Under the pieces are notes generated by a model. It searched no databases. It saw only the letters and a program-made list of their open reading frames with translations, and was not told the DNA's origin. A stretch of DNA of 64,000 nucleotides, from the NCBI RefSeq assembly GCF_021391495.1, contig NZ_CP090063.1:1116001-1180000 (forward strand), in the 5' to 3' direction. Below, in pieces: positions 25,890-34,839 of this stretch (positions are counted from its first letter, which is position 1; the number at the start of each line of letters is the position of its first letter). Both the position numbers and the translations under genes were made by a program. The stretch is from Amycolatopsis acidiphila (lineage in GTDB: Bacteria; Actinomycetota; Actinomycetes; Mycobacteriales; Pseudonocardiaceae).

Positions 25890-26648
25890 ATGAGCGAAGC
25901 GGTGCAAGAACAAGTCCGTCGGGTTGCGTTCGTCACCGGCGGCGCCGGTGGCATCGGAACCGCAATCTGCCGTGCGTTGGCCGAGAGCGGGGTGAGCGTT
26001 GCCGTTGCCGACCTGTCCCGGCCGGCCGTAGAGAAGGTCGGGGCGGACATTGGCGGCATCGGAGTGTCGCTGGACGTCACCGACCCCGACTCGGTCGCCG
26101 CGGCCGTTACCGAGACGACCGAACGTCTCGGTGCTCCCGGGATCGTGGTGAACGTCGCCGGCTGGGACGAACTCAAGCCCTTCCTGGAGACCGACGAGGC
26201 CTTCAGCTCGAAGGTTCTGGAGATCAACCTCAACGGGCCGATCCGAGTGCTGCGCGCGACCCTGCCCGCGATGGTCGAGGCTCGCTGGGGGCGCGTCATT
26301 AACGTGGCCTCCGACGCCGGCCGGGTCGGGTCGTCGCTCGAGTCGGTGTACTCCGGGGCCAAGGGCGGCCTGATCGCCTTCACCAAGACGATCGCCCGGG
26401 AGTTCGCCCGGCACGCGATCACCGCCAACTCGGTGTGTCCCGGCCCTACGGACACCCCGCTCCTGCGTGACATCATCAGTGGCGAGCGCGCCGACAGCGT
26501 GATCAACGCCATGACGAAGGCGGTCCCCATGCGGCGACTCGGGACGCCGGACGACATCGCGCCGGCGGTGGCGTTCCTTGCCTCCGGCGCGGCCGGCTAC
26601 GTCACCGGCCAGACGCTGTCGGTCAGCGGTGGACTCACAATGGCCTGA
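25890..26648 (+). CDS. Short-chain dehydrogenase, BadH-like
   Basis: 252 residues from ATG 25890 with GAGGGAG upstream. Classical SDR: cofactor loop TGGAGGIGTA, then NVAGWDELKPF, active-site Ser in NVASDAGRVGSS, YSGAK Tyr/Lys pair, and CPGPTDTPLL. The AGWDELKPFLETDEAF region and SDAGRVGSS-xx-VYSGAKGGLIAF closely resemble BadH (2-hydroxycyclohexanecarboxyl-CoA dehydrogenase). It would oxidise a ring 2-hydroxyacyl-CoA or alcohol to the ketone with NAD. It is divergent from the BadI-like hydrolase, so the two likely carry out successive steps. Confidence 0.9.
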   Translation: MSEAVQEQVRRVAFVTGGAGGIGTAICRALAESGVSVAVADLSRPAVEKVGADIGGIGVSLDVTDPDSVAAAVTETTERLGAPGIVVNVAGWDELKPFLETDEAFSSKVLEINLNGPIRVLRATLPAMVEARWGRVINVASDAGRVGSSLESVYSGAKGGLIAFTKTIAREFARHAITANSVCPGPTDTPLLRDIISGERADSVINAMTKAVPMRRLGTPDDIAPAVAFLASGAAGYVTGQTLSVSGGLTMA

Positions 26649-27358
26649 CCACGGCGAGTGTCGGTTCCCAGGAGTCGCCCGCCCCCGACCGGTCAGCCAG
26701 ACGTCGGTCGGGAGCGGTGTCGAGATTGACTTTCCCTCGATGTCGGCGGGCAGTTCGTCGACGAGGATCAGGTCATCGAGCAGCTTGACGCGCGCGAGCT
26801 GGCGGTCCAGCAAGAAGTTGGAGTGTGTCGAGGTCGGTCCGCCGGGCGCGGGGATGACGACCGCCCAGGCCCGTTCACACGGACGCGGGTCCGGTGGGCC
26901 GACCTCGACCACGGCCGCGGCAGGCTGCTCCGGCAACACCAAATCGACCTCCGCCGGGTAACCGGCAAACCGTCGCGACATCATCAAGGCGCTGGCGAAC
27001 AAGCCCGTCGAGATCACCGTCGACGGCGCCCGGATGAAGGGAACTTCTCGTACGGCGCGAGGAGCATGTTCTTGATTCGTCGACAACGCGGAGCCGGCCA
27101 TCTGCGTCGACCGCACCGAGGTCGCCGCGGACGTCGTCATCGGCGCGCGAGCAGTGCCCGTTGAGAAGCAGCCGCCGTCGCCAACCAGATGCACCGGTGC
27201 TCAGCTTCATCCACGAGTACCCCTGCACCACTTCATGCGAAGGCGGTGGAGTGGCGCGACGAGCCCGGCTCCGAGAGCCGGTGGCGGACCGCGCTCGGTC
27301 GCCATACTGCCGCGTCTGGTGCCGATCGGTTCCGGCCGGCGCTGAAAGCGACTCAGAG
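26649..27358. other. Gap with mosaic of gene fragments
   Basis: No complete gene. The minus strand at about 26700-26960 has coding-like codon use (high GC3, low GC2) and reads NFLLDRQLARVKLLDDLILV with VVIPAPGGPTST before it. The plus strand at about 26970-27030 reads RRDIIKALANKPVEITVDGA and at about 27075-27160 NAEPAICVDRTEVAADVVIG. None could be assigned. This looks like debris joined by IS activity. Confidence 0.4.
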
Positions 27359-27359
27359 C

Positions 27360-28218
27360 GTCTCGTTTGGAGTTTATTGGGTGAGTTGCGATGATCTTGT
27401 GCCGTGATCGACTCGCTGTCGCAACGGTTGGTGCCCGACGAGTTGTGGGCACTGGTGGAACCGCTGATATCGTCCGCCAAAGTGCGTCCGCAGGGCGGTG
27501 GGCGGCCGCGGGCCGACCCCCGCGCGGTGTTCACCGCGATCGTGTTCGTGTTACCCAGCGGCTGTACGTGGCGACATCTACCACCATCGTTCGCGTCTCT
27601 GTGCCGACGGCGCATCGGACCTTCACCGAATGGACCGAGGTGGGACTGTGGCGCCAGCTACACCAGGTCATGCTCGATGAACTGGGCAGCCACGGCCTGA
27701 TCGACTGGTCCCGGGCGGTGCTCGATGGAGCATCCCTGCGGGCGAAAAGGGGGGACCTCTGACTGGCCCAAACCCCGTGGATCGCGGCAAACCCGGATCG
27801 AAGATCCACGCCCTCTCCGACCGCGCCGGGCTGCCGCCGCGGGCCGTCGGAGGCCTCGGCGGCCAAACACCCCGACAGCCACGCTCTCAAACCGTTGATC
27901 ATGGCCGTGCCACCCATACGATCCCGTAGAGGTCCCCGCCGGACGCGCCCGGCGAAACTCCACGCAGACAAGGCCTACGACATCCCCGAACTCCGCACCT
28001 GGCTGCGGCAGCGCGGCATCACCGCGCGCATAGCCCGCAAAGGCATCGAATCCTCCATCAAACTCGGCAAGCACCGCTGGGTGATCGAACGCAGCATCGC
28101 GTGGCTACTCGGCTACCGCCGCCTCACCATCCACTACGAACGCAAACCCACCCACTTCCTCGCCTTCCTCACCCTCGGCGCGGCCATCACCTGCTACAAG
28201 AAACTCCCCACATGAGAC
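27360..28218 (+). mobile_element. IS5-family insertion sequence (degenerate)
   Basis: About 0.86 kb. The imperfect terminal repeats are GTCTCGTTTGGAGTTTATTG on the left and the complement of GTCTCATGTGGGGAGTTTCT on the right; boundaries are by eye. It contains the broken transposase below. Confidence 0.65.
27404..28215 (+). pseudogene. IS5-family transposase, several frameshifts
   Basis: N-terminus intact (IDSLSQRLVPDELWALVEPL, GGGRPRADPRAVFTAIVFVL). A shift near 27585 moves to the frame with SVPTAHRTFTEWTEVGLWRQ and the first DDE Asp in VLDGASLRAKRGD, which stops at 27762. The remainder (DRGKPGSKIHALSDRAGLPP, then RPAKLHADKAYD with the second Asp, and IERSIAWLLGYRRLTIHYER with the late Glu) lies in other frames with a small deletion near 27870. 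Not functional. Confidence 0.85.
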
Positions 28219-28867
28219 ACTTCCCAATCTTCTTGTCAAGTGGCTGCGGAGCTCGACGTACTTCGTAGCAGCGTTTGTCGCGAAGTAGGGCCCACAGAAC
28301 GTTGACGCTTCGGCGAGCTAGCGCGAGTACGGCGTGGGTATGGCGTTTGCCCTCGGCCCTCTTGCGGTCGTAGAAACGACGGGACTCCGGGCAACATCGG
28401 ATACTGATCAACGCCGAGGTGTAGAAAACACGCTGCAAGCCACGGTGATAGCGTCTGGGCCGGTGCAGATTTCCGCTCACACGTCCAGAATCGTGGGGCG
28501 TCGGCGCCAAGCCCGCGAACCCAGCGAGGCGATCAGCGGTCGCGAAGAAGCTCATGTCACCGCCCGTCGCCGCGAGAAACTCGGCCCCGAGCAGCGTTCC
28601 GACGCCAGGTAGGCTGACGATCACCTCTGCGTGAGCGTGCTGGTGAAAGCGGTCCTCGATGAGCCGGTCAATCTCGGCGACCTTGTCGTTGAGGGCCATC
28701 ACCTCCCGCGCCAAAATGGTCACCATCGAAGCGGTGGCCTTTTCTCCAGTCACAGTGGTCTGCTGCTGCTCGGCAGCGCCCACCGCGGCCTGAGCCAGCG
28801 TTGCCGGATTGCGTACCTTTCGTGTACGGAGCCACGCGTCCAGCCGCGCCGCTCCCAGACGGCGAAT

Positions 28868-29360
28868 GGGGCTGCCCAGGCTTCGGTTGACACCGTGGGC
28901 TGACTGGTTTCAGGCCGCTGGTGCGGTCGTGTAGATGGTCTCAAACTCGATCGGGGTGAGTTTGCCGAGGGCGCGTTGTCGGCGTTTGCGGTGATATTTC
29001 GTCTCGATCCAGGACACGATCACCAGCCGCAGTTCCTCGCGGGTGCGCCAGCGCCGCGTGTCCAACACATTCTTTTGCAGCAAGGAAAAGAACGATTCCA
29101 TCGCGGCGTTGTCGCCGCACGCACCGACCCGGCCCATCGACCCGGTCAGCCCGTGAGCACGCAACAGGCGCCGGTAGGCTGCCGATCGAAATTGGGCGCC
29201 GCGGTCGGAGTGGACGACGACGCCGCGCGGGTCGCGACGACGGGCCACGGCAACGACATCGTCACGGAACTCACGGGGATAGGGCTTGGGCACGGTGACA
29301 TCCTTCCAAGCGAGACCGAAGCCTCACACATCAGGTGTCAACCAGACCCTGGGCAGCCCC
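28868..29360 (-). mobile_element. IS3-family copy B, internally deleted 493-bp derivative
   Basis: Both ends begin GGGGCTGCCCAGG and continue into the TGGTTGACACC-type inverted repeat shared with copy A. It is flanked by a 3-bp target duplication, AAT at 28865-28867 and 29361-29363. About 780 bp of the interior is missing relative to copy A. It sits inside the IS110 transposase gene. Confidence 0.92.
28910..29293 (-). pseudogene. OrfA'-OrfB' fusion frame of the deleted IS3
   Basis: 127 codons: the first 19 of OrfA (PKPYPREFRDDVVAVARR) joined in frame to the last third of OrfB (RDPRGVVVHSDRGAQFRS onward to the C-terminus). It lacks the helix-turn-helix and the first catalytic Asp, so it cannot transpose by itself. 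It keeps the Gln codon that is a stop in copy A, so copy A was not its immediate parent in the present form. Confidence 0.88.
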
Positions 29361-30151
29361 AATCGCGGCGGGAGTCTGGTATCCCGCCACCAGGGTTAAC
29401 GGTCCAGCGTTGGTCAATTCCAGGACGCGCTCCAGCGCGGGGAACATCGCGGTGATCGTGCCTCGCAGCCGATTGACCGCTCGCGTGCGGTCACAGACCA
29501 GATCACTGCGTCGAGCGGTCAGCAGCTTGAGCTCGACGATGGTCTCGTCGCTGGGGTGCAACGGATTCAGATCACGCCGCATACGGGCCTGATCGGCGAT
29601 CACCAGCGCATCACGGGCATCGGTTTTGCCCTCGCCACGGTAGCTGCCTGATGCCCGGTTGACTGTCCGGCCAGGAATGTAGAGCAGTCGTTGGTCGTGA
29701 TCGACCAAGATCGCGATGAGAAGGGCGGCCCCACCATCGGCTAGATCAACCGCCCATGTCACCTTATCGCCCAGCGTCGTCACGTCCGCGAGCAATGCCA
29801 GCAGCTCTGGCTCGTCGTTGGCTACTCTGCGGGACAGCAGCTTTCTGCCCTCAGTATCGAGGACGACACAGTGGTGGTCAGTCTTGCCGGCGTGGATCCC
29901 GGCCCAAATCCGGCTCATGGTGCTCCTGCAGCTCGTCGTGTAGCAGTGGTCCCGCCGACGACCTCGCCGACGTTGTCCTACACAGCGATCTGCTCGCACA
30001 TCCCAATCAGCGGCCGAGTCGTCGCGGGGCACCGGGTGACCAAGTGTCTCCAGCCACCAACGGCAACGCTCTTACAGCCACGCCCGGCACCCCTGGGCTG
30101 ATCGAACCCTACGACTGGCTCGCCTCACCCACCGCAGAAGGTAGGACGCTC

Positions 30152-31204
30152 TTAGCGTGCTCCGTCGCGAGGCGCGGTGGCGATCGCGACCAGTCGCCGG
30201 ACGTTGCGGTCCGCGCGCGGCGCCGCCAACCCGAGCGTGGGTGCGTAGAGGATGACGTGGTCGACGGTGCCCTCGTAGCGCCGCAGCGCATCGCGCACCT
30301 GCCGAGGCGTGCCGGCTACGGCAATCGCGTCGATCATTCGGTCCGGCACGGCGGCGGTCATCGCTTCCAGGTCGCCGCGGGCGAACGCCTCCCGGATGGC
30401 CCGCGCCTCGGCGGCGAAACCGGCGACCGCGAGCGCCCTGTCGTAGGTCTTGACCGACGCGTAGAAGGCGATCTGCGATGCCGCGTCGCGCCTCGCCTGC
30501 TCCTCGTCCTCGTCGACGGCGGCGATCACCATTGTTGTGATCCGGATGTTCTCCGCGCGACGTCCCATGCGCCCCGCACCCTTGGTGATCGCCGGCCGCA
30601 CGACCTCGTCGAGGTAGCGGAGAGTGAAGAGCGGGTGGCCGACGAGCCCGTCGGCCACCCTCCCCGCCACTTCGATCATGCGCGGGTTGACGCCGGCGAG
30701 GTAGACGGGGATGCACTCGCGCAGCGGGGGCCGGACATCGCCGGTCGGGGTTATGTCGACGTGGTAGAAGTGCCCGTCGTGGTGGACACGCCCCTCGTGG
30801 ATCCGCCACAACTTGCGAACTACGGTGACGAGCTCCTCCATCCGCGCCGCAGGCGCGCTTGGATCCGTCCCGTGCCAATCGCGCAGCATCCGTACCGTGC
30901 CGTTGCCGAGACCGAGCACGAGTCGGCCGCCCGACAGCTTGTCGAGGCTCCGGGCCTCGGCGGCGAGGACGAGCGGGGTGCGGCCGACGCCGTAGAGGAT
31001 CGAACTGCCGAGCCGGCAGCGCCTTGTGCCCGTCGCCATCGCGGCCAGCGACACGGTCGCGGACATCGAGTACAGCTCGCTTGTCCAGATGGCGTGGACT
31101 CCCGCGGCATCGGCCTCGGCCGCCAGCGCGACCGAGGCCTCCAGGTCGAGCCCGGCGGTCGAGATCCCCAAGGTCGTCGCGGCGGTTCCCGCATGGTCGG
31201 TCAT
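30152..31204 (-). CDS. LLM-class F420-type flavin-dependent oxidoreductase
   Basis: 350 residues from ATG 31204, preferred because AGAGGACC precedes it; an in-frame ATG at 31228 overlaps the stop of the reductase gene and is the alternative. Luciferase-like TIM-barrel signatures are GISTAGLDLEASVALAAEAD, AIWTSELYSMSATVSLAAMA, LSGGRLVLGLGNGTVRMLRD and IPVYLAGVNPRMIEVAGRVA. Members use reduced F420 or FMN to reduce or oxygenate substrates. It lies at the end of a three-gene redox set with a VanB-type reductase and, across the promoter, a P450. Which cofactor it uses cannot be read from the sequence. Confidence 0.9.
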   Translation of the reverse strand: MTDHAGTAATTLGISTAGLDLEASVALAAEADAAGVHAIWTSELYSMSATVSLAAMATGTRRCRLGSSILYGVGRTPLVLAAEARSLDKLSGGRLVLGLGNGTVRMLRDWHGTDPSAPAARMEELVTVVRKLWRIHEGRVHHDGHFYHVDITPTGDVRPPLRECIPVYLAGVNPRMIEVAGRVADGLVGHPLFTLRYLDEVVRPAITKGAGRMGRRAENIRITTMVIAAVDEDEEQARRDAASQIAFYASVKTYDRALAVAGFAAEARAIREAFARGDLEAMTAAVPDRMIDAIAVAGTPRQVRDALRRYEGTVDHVILYAPTLGLAAPRADRNVRRLVAIATAPRDGAR

Positions 31205-31227
31205 TTTTCGGTCCTCTCGACTCGGCA

Positions 31228-32256
31228 TCAGATGTCGAGTACCAGCCGGGGTGTCCGCGAGCGCGAGACGCAGATCATCATGCAGTGGTTGGCGGCCCGT
31301 TCATCGGGTGTGAGCACGGAGTCGCGGTGGTCGGGCTCCCCCTCGAGCACCGGGGTCTCACAGGTGCCGCAGGTGCCCTCGCTGCAGGACATCAACACGT
31401 CGACCCCGGCTTCCTCGACGACCTCGAGCACGGACCGGTCAGGAGGGATGGTGAGGGTGAGCTCGCTCTTGCGGAGCACGACCTCGAAGGACCCGCTGAT
31501 CACCGGGTCGGTGAGCGGCTTGGCCGTGAACCGCTCAACGTGCAGCGAGCCGGCCGGCCAGCCTTCGCACCGCGCCTCGACGGCGGCCAGCAGCGGCTCG
31601 GGGCCGCAGCAGTAGACGAGGGTGTCCGCGCGCGGGGTGCCGAGCAGACTGTCGAGGTCGAGCAGACCGGTCCGGTCCTGCGGCGCGACGGTGATCCGGC
31701 CGCCGTAGCCGGCGAGCTCGTCAAGGAAGGCCATCGAGGCGCGCCTGCGGCCGCCGTAGACCAGGTGCCAGTCGGCACCGGCGGCGTCGACTGCGGCGAT
31801 CATGGTGAGGATCGGAGTGATCCCGATGCCGCCGGCGATGAACAGGTAGCGCGGCGAGGCGAGGAGCGGGAAGTGGTTGCGCGGCCCGCGGACCCGCACC
31901 CGTGTGCCGGGGTGCAGCCGGTCGTGGATTTGGGCCGACCCGCCGCGGCTCTCCGGTTCGCGGAGGACGCCGAGGCGCCAGACGTGCTGGTCGGCGGGGT
32001 CGCCGCACAGCGAGTACTGCCGGACCAGCCCTTCGGCGAGGATCAGGTCGACGTGCGCGCCGGGTTCCCAGCTCGGCAGCGGGCGGCCGCCGACCTCGCG
32101 CAGGGTGAGGGTGACGACGTCCTCGGCGGGCACGTCGCGGGTCTCGACCACGACGTCAGCCTCGTACTCGCGCTCGACGGCAGTCACGCTGCTGGCGGTG
32201 TGTAGCACCGGCTCTCCGATCGGGGCGGGAACCGGGCGGGCAAAGGGACGGGTCAC
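31228..32256 (-). CDS. VanB/PDR-type ferredoxin-NAD(P) reductase with C-terminal 2Fe-2S domain
   Basis: 342 residues from GTG 32256, placed by GGAGGGCC upstream. The FAD/FMN domain has RQYSLCGDP, the NAD domain has LFIAGGIGITPILTMI and the CCGPEPLL loop, and the C-terminal plant-type ferredoxin has the cluster motif CSEGTCGTC and a late Cys in ANHCMMICV. It passes electrons from NAD(P)H to an oxygenase. Its partner may be the P450/3Fe-4S ferredoxin pair on the other strand, or an unseen Rieske oxygenase. Its stop overlaps an in-frame ATG upstream of the F420-type gene. Confidence 0.92.
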   Translation of the reverse strand: MTRPFARPVPAPIGEPVLHTASSVTAVEREYEADVVVETRDVPAEDVVTLTLREVGGRPLPSWEPGAHVDLILAEGLVRQYSLCGDPADQHVWRLGVLREPESRGGSAQIHDRLHPGTRVRVRGPRNHFPLLASPRYLFIAGGIGITPILTMIAAVDAAGADWHLVYGGRRRASMAFLDELAGYGGRITVAPQDRTGLLDLDSLLGTPRADTLVYCCGPEPLLAAVEARCEGWPAGSLHVERFTAKPLTDPVISGSFEVVLRKSELTLTIPPDRSVLEVVEEAGVDVLMSCSEGTCGTCETPVLEGEPDHRDSVLTPDERAANHCMMICVSRSRTPRLVLDI

Positions 32257-32395
32257 GAGGCCCTCCAAGCGGGCTGGGAAAGAGGCGGAAGATTGACGCG
32301 CATGTATAGTGTAATAGTAACCCTTTATAGTCTACCCGGGAGTGCTGACGTCGACCCTCGTGGCGACGAGTAGCCGAAGTGAGCGAAGGAGCCTC
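32257..32395. promoter_or_regulatory. Divergent promoter region, reductase versus P450
   Basis: An AT-rich patch at 32301-32335 in GC-rich surroundings contains three ATAGT repeats (TATAGT 32305, AATAGT 32313, TATAGT 32326) and a TTGACG box at 32293. The repeats are plausible regulator sites or -10 elements for both directions. GAAGGAG at 32385-32391 is the P450 ribosome site. Confidence 0.5.
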
Positions 32396-33643
32396 ATGAA
32401 AGATCAGTACCTGCTTTCGCCCGAGCTGATCTCGGACCCCTATCCGTACTTCGCGCAGCTGCGAAGCACCGACCCGGTGCATTGGAACGAGCGTCACCGC
32501 GCTTGGTTTTTGTCCCGTTACGCCGACGTGGTCGGCGCCTTCCGCAGCCCGGACCTCACGGCGGACCGCATCAAGCTCGTCTACGAGAAGCAGTCGTCAT
32601 CGCGGAAAGAGGACCTGAAGCGCACGTTCGACCTGATCCGTAGCAAGTGGTTCGGCTACATGGATCCCCCAGAGCACACGCGGCTGCGCAAGCTCGTGCA
32701 GAAGTCCTTCTCGCCGGAAGTGGTGCGAAGGCTTGAGGATCAGGTCGATGCGGCGTGCGACGGGCTAGCGGACAGGCTCCACGGGGACCTCAACACCGGT
32801 GAGCCGATCGACTTCATGGAGGTCTTCGCGCGGCCCCTGCCGGCGTACGTCATCGCCGACATGCTCGGTGTCCCGCGCGAGGACCGCGAGCAGTTCGAAT
32901 ACTGGTCATCGGAGCTGGTTCTGATGCTGTTCGGTGCCCTTGGCTCCCCGGACCGGGTCGAGCGCACGCACGCGGCGATGATGCAGCTCGAAGAGTACTT
33001 CCAAGGCCTCGTCAGGCTGTACGAGGGACGGCCGGCCGACAATGTGATCAGCCACCTGCTCCGAGCCGAGGAAGAGGGGCGCGTCCTCAACCGCGACGAG
33101 ATCACGGCGACCTGCATCATGCTCCTCACCGCAGGCGACCACACGACCGCCAGCCTGCTGGGGAACACCGTCCTCGCGCTCTCGAATCACCCCGACCAGC
33201 TCGACAAGTTGCGCGCGAGGCCCGAGCTCGTACCGCAGGCCGTCGAGGAGTTCGTCCGTTTCGAGGGCCCGCTGAAGGTCACCGTGCGTGTGGCCGCACG
33301 GGAGCACACGCTCCACGGGCGGACCATCCGCGAGGGCGACAGGGTCTACCTACTGCAGGGCGCCGCGAACCGCGACCCCGAGCAGTTTTCCGACCCCGAC
33401 AAGCTCGACGTCGAGCGGCAGGGGCCGACGCACGTCGGCTTCGGCCACGGGATTCACTTCTGCCTCGGCTCGGCGGTCGCCCGCATGACCGCCCGCGTTG
33501 CCATCCGGGCGCTCCTGACGCGCATGCCGCGTTTCGAGGTCAATGCCGACAGTGTGCAGTGGGAGCCGTACATGATCACGCGTAGTCTCCAGTCGCTGCA
33601 GATCCGGGCCGTTCAGCCAACCCGGCAGGAGGTGGGGGCGTGA
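32396..33643 (+). CDS. Cytochrome P450
   Basis: 415-residue soluble bacterial P450 from ATG 32396. It has the I-helix oxygen-activation motif LLTAGDHTTAS near residue 245, the K-helix EEFVRFEGP (E-x-x-R) near 285, the NRDPEQFSDPD region, and the haem loop FGHGIHFCLGSAVAR with the Cys ligand near residue 357. It uses electrons from the ferredoxin encoded immediately downstream (GTGA overlap) to hydroxylate an organic substrate. The context of acyl-CoA, SDR and carboxylase genes suggests first oxidation of an alicyclic, terpenoid or alkyl compound; the CYP family is not assigned. Confidence 0.95.
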   Translation: MKDQYLLSPELISDPYPYFAQLRSTDPVHWNERHRAWFLSRYADVVGAFRSPDLTADRIKLVYEKQSSSRKEDLKRTFDLIRSKWFGYMDPPEHTRLRKLVQKSFSPEVVRRLEDQVDAACDGLADRLHGDLNTGEPIDFMEVFARPLPAYVIADMLGVPREDREQFEYWSSELVLMLFGALGSPDRVERTHAAMMQLEEYFQGLVRLYEGRPADNVISHLLRAEEEGRVLNRDEITATCIMLLTAGDHTTASLLGNTVLALSNHPDQLDKLRARPELVPQAVEEFVRFEGPLKVTVRVAAREHTLHGRTIREGDRVYLLQGAANRDPEQFSDPDKLDVERQGPTHVGFGHGIHFCLGSAVARMTARVAIRALLTRMPRFEVNADSVQWEPYMITRSLQSLQIRAVQPTRQEVGA

Positions 33644-33876
33644 TGACGGCTCGGGTGGTGCGAGTTGATCCCTCTGTTTGCGTCGGGTCGGCAACGTGCA
33701 GCAGCACCGCTCCGGGTGTCTTCGCACTTGACCAGGAGGCCGGCGTCGCGCGTGTGATCTCGCAGGACGGAGCCCCGATCACGGACATCGAAGAGGCGGT
33801 CTCGCTATGTCCTGTCGAGGCGATCGCCTGGGAGACGGGAGATCGAGACCCGTCGTCCGGCGCCTCGCCCGCGTAG
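33640..33876 (+). CDS. 3Fe-4S ferredoxin, P450 partner
   Basis: 78 residues starting GTG 33640 (overlapping the P450 stop) or ATG 33643. The cluster motif is C-x5-C in VCVGSATCSSTAPGVF plus Cys-Pro in SLCPVEAI, the arrangement of actinobacterial 3Fe-4S ferredoxins that serve P450s. It would shuttle single electrons from a reductase to the P450. The acidic, Ser-rich tail is typical. Translational coupling supports the partnership. Confidence 0.94.
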   Translation: MMTARVVRVDPSVCVGSATCSSTAPGVFALDQEAGVARVISQDGAPITDIEEAVSLCPVEAIAWETGDRDPSSGASPA

Positions 33877-33910
33877 CGGCGAGGCGCAGTGTCCGTACTG
33901 GGAAATCGTT

Positions 33911-34676
33911 TTATGACGACGATGCCAGGCGCCGGTGATAGATATCAAGGACGCAGGCGAGCCGGAGCAGCCCGAGGCGGATGTCGGCGCGCGGTGTCCG
34001 TGGCGGGTGCGCAGCCTCTTGAAGGCGTGGCAGTCAGGCGGACGGGTCGACCGTGCGGCGAGGGGTCTGCTGGGCGAGTCCCTTCCGCGCGGATCCCGCC
34101 GAAGCGGACGTCGTGGTTTCCCGATGATCCCGCTCTTCGGTGACGACTGCTGAGTGGTTGGGCTGGGCTGCCCGGCGTGGTGTGGCGGTGACGGGAGGCG
34201 GGGACAACGAGCGTCCTGCGTTGCCGGTTCGGATCCAGGCCGGTCGTTCGAGCCAAGAATTTCCCTCCAAATCCCTCTCGGCTCAGTCGGAGATCGAACA
34301 AAACGCCTCGCGGCGCACAAGCCCGCGTTCGACGATTCAGCGGTGTGTGCTGAGCGCGGAGCCGTGCGCCGCGGCGCGGCGGGTGACTCGCCGGCTGCCC
34401 CTGCCACCCGAAGCACCGCCAACAACAGCTCGTGTAACGCCCGGCCAAACCCGACCCCGGGGCCAGTTCCCGCGACCGTCGCCAGCAGATCCCCTGGGAC
34501 ACCCAATCAGTTCGCCGGGGCAACTGGCTCCGGGCGAGGCCGGATTTGACCACGAACACGATCGCGGCCATGGCGGTGCGGTCAGTGACCGGCTTACGTC
34601 CGAGGTAGCGGTACCGATGAGCCGGCAACGGCGGGGTGGCCTGCTCCCACAGCGAGTCCGGAACGAGGCACCGCAA
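33911..34676 (-). pseudogene. IS5-family transposase relic (second type)
   Basis: N-terminus at 34676 reads VPDSLWEQATPPLPAHRYRY and GRKPVTDRTAMAAIVFVVKS. A frameshift near 34545 leads to GDLLATVAGTGPGVGFGRAL and HELLLAVLRVAGAAGE. The C-terminus reappears near 34035 as FKRLRTRHGHRA then, after a shift, RADIRLGLLRLACVLDIYHR, ending at TAA 33911-33913. The DDE core between them is lost or scrambled. It separates the P450 operon from the carboxylase operon and differs in sequence from the IS5 at 27.4 kb. Confidence 0.75.
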
Positions 34677-34750
34677 TCACCAACGGCAGCTGCCCCGGTA
34701 GTCGCGACCATCCACAACAGACACGTCAAGGTCATTGTGATAACGACTTC

Positions 34751-34779
34751 TTGACCCGCTCCAACAAGTAGGCTATTAA
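34751..34779 (+). promoter_or_regulatory. Candidate promoter of the carboxylase operon
   Basis: TTGACC (34751-34756) and TATTAA (34774-34779) with a 17-bp spacer give a good SigA-type promoter, about 60 bp upstream of the HyuA start. The run TATTAATTA is also dyad-like and could be a regulator site. GAGGAGG at 34829-34835 is the ribosome site. Confidence 0.6.
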
Positions 34780-34839
34780 TTACACCTGGAACAGCGAGAG
34801 TCTCAAGCGCGAGGGACAGTGCGGTCTCGAGGAGGGCCA

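Larger units (their letters stand above)
28187..29918 (-). pseudogene. IS110-family transposase interrupted by an IS3 derivative
   Basis: The N-terminal part (29918 to 29361) begins MSRIWAGIHAGKTDHHCVVL and includes TWAVDLADGGAALLIAILVD and GEGKTDARDALVIADQAR. The C-terminal part (28867 to 28187) continues with IRRLGAARLDAWLRTRKVRN, then VSLPGVGTLLGAEFLAATGG and the Transposase_20 region FAGLAPTPHDSG. The IS3 at 28868-29360 splits the gene after the codons for TPAAI. The first catalytic Asp of the family (GID-x-GK) is replaced by His (GIHAGK), so it may have been inactive before the interruption. The reading frame is otherwise largely preserved. Confidence 0.85.

Noticed and set aside
24981..27194. 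737-residue minus-strand protein including the BadI-like enzyme
   Set aside because: The upstream 468 codons are antisense to the BadH-like SDR; GGAGG and the promoter patch place the start at 25790.
29756..31615. 619-residue plus-strand open frame across 29.8-31.6 kb
   Set aside because: Shadow of the IS110, F420-type oxidoreductase and reductase genes on the minus strand.
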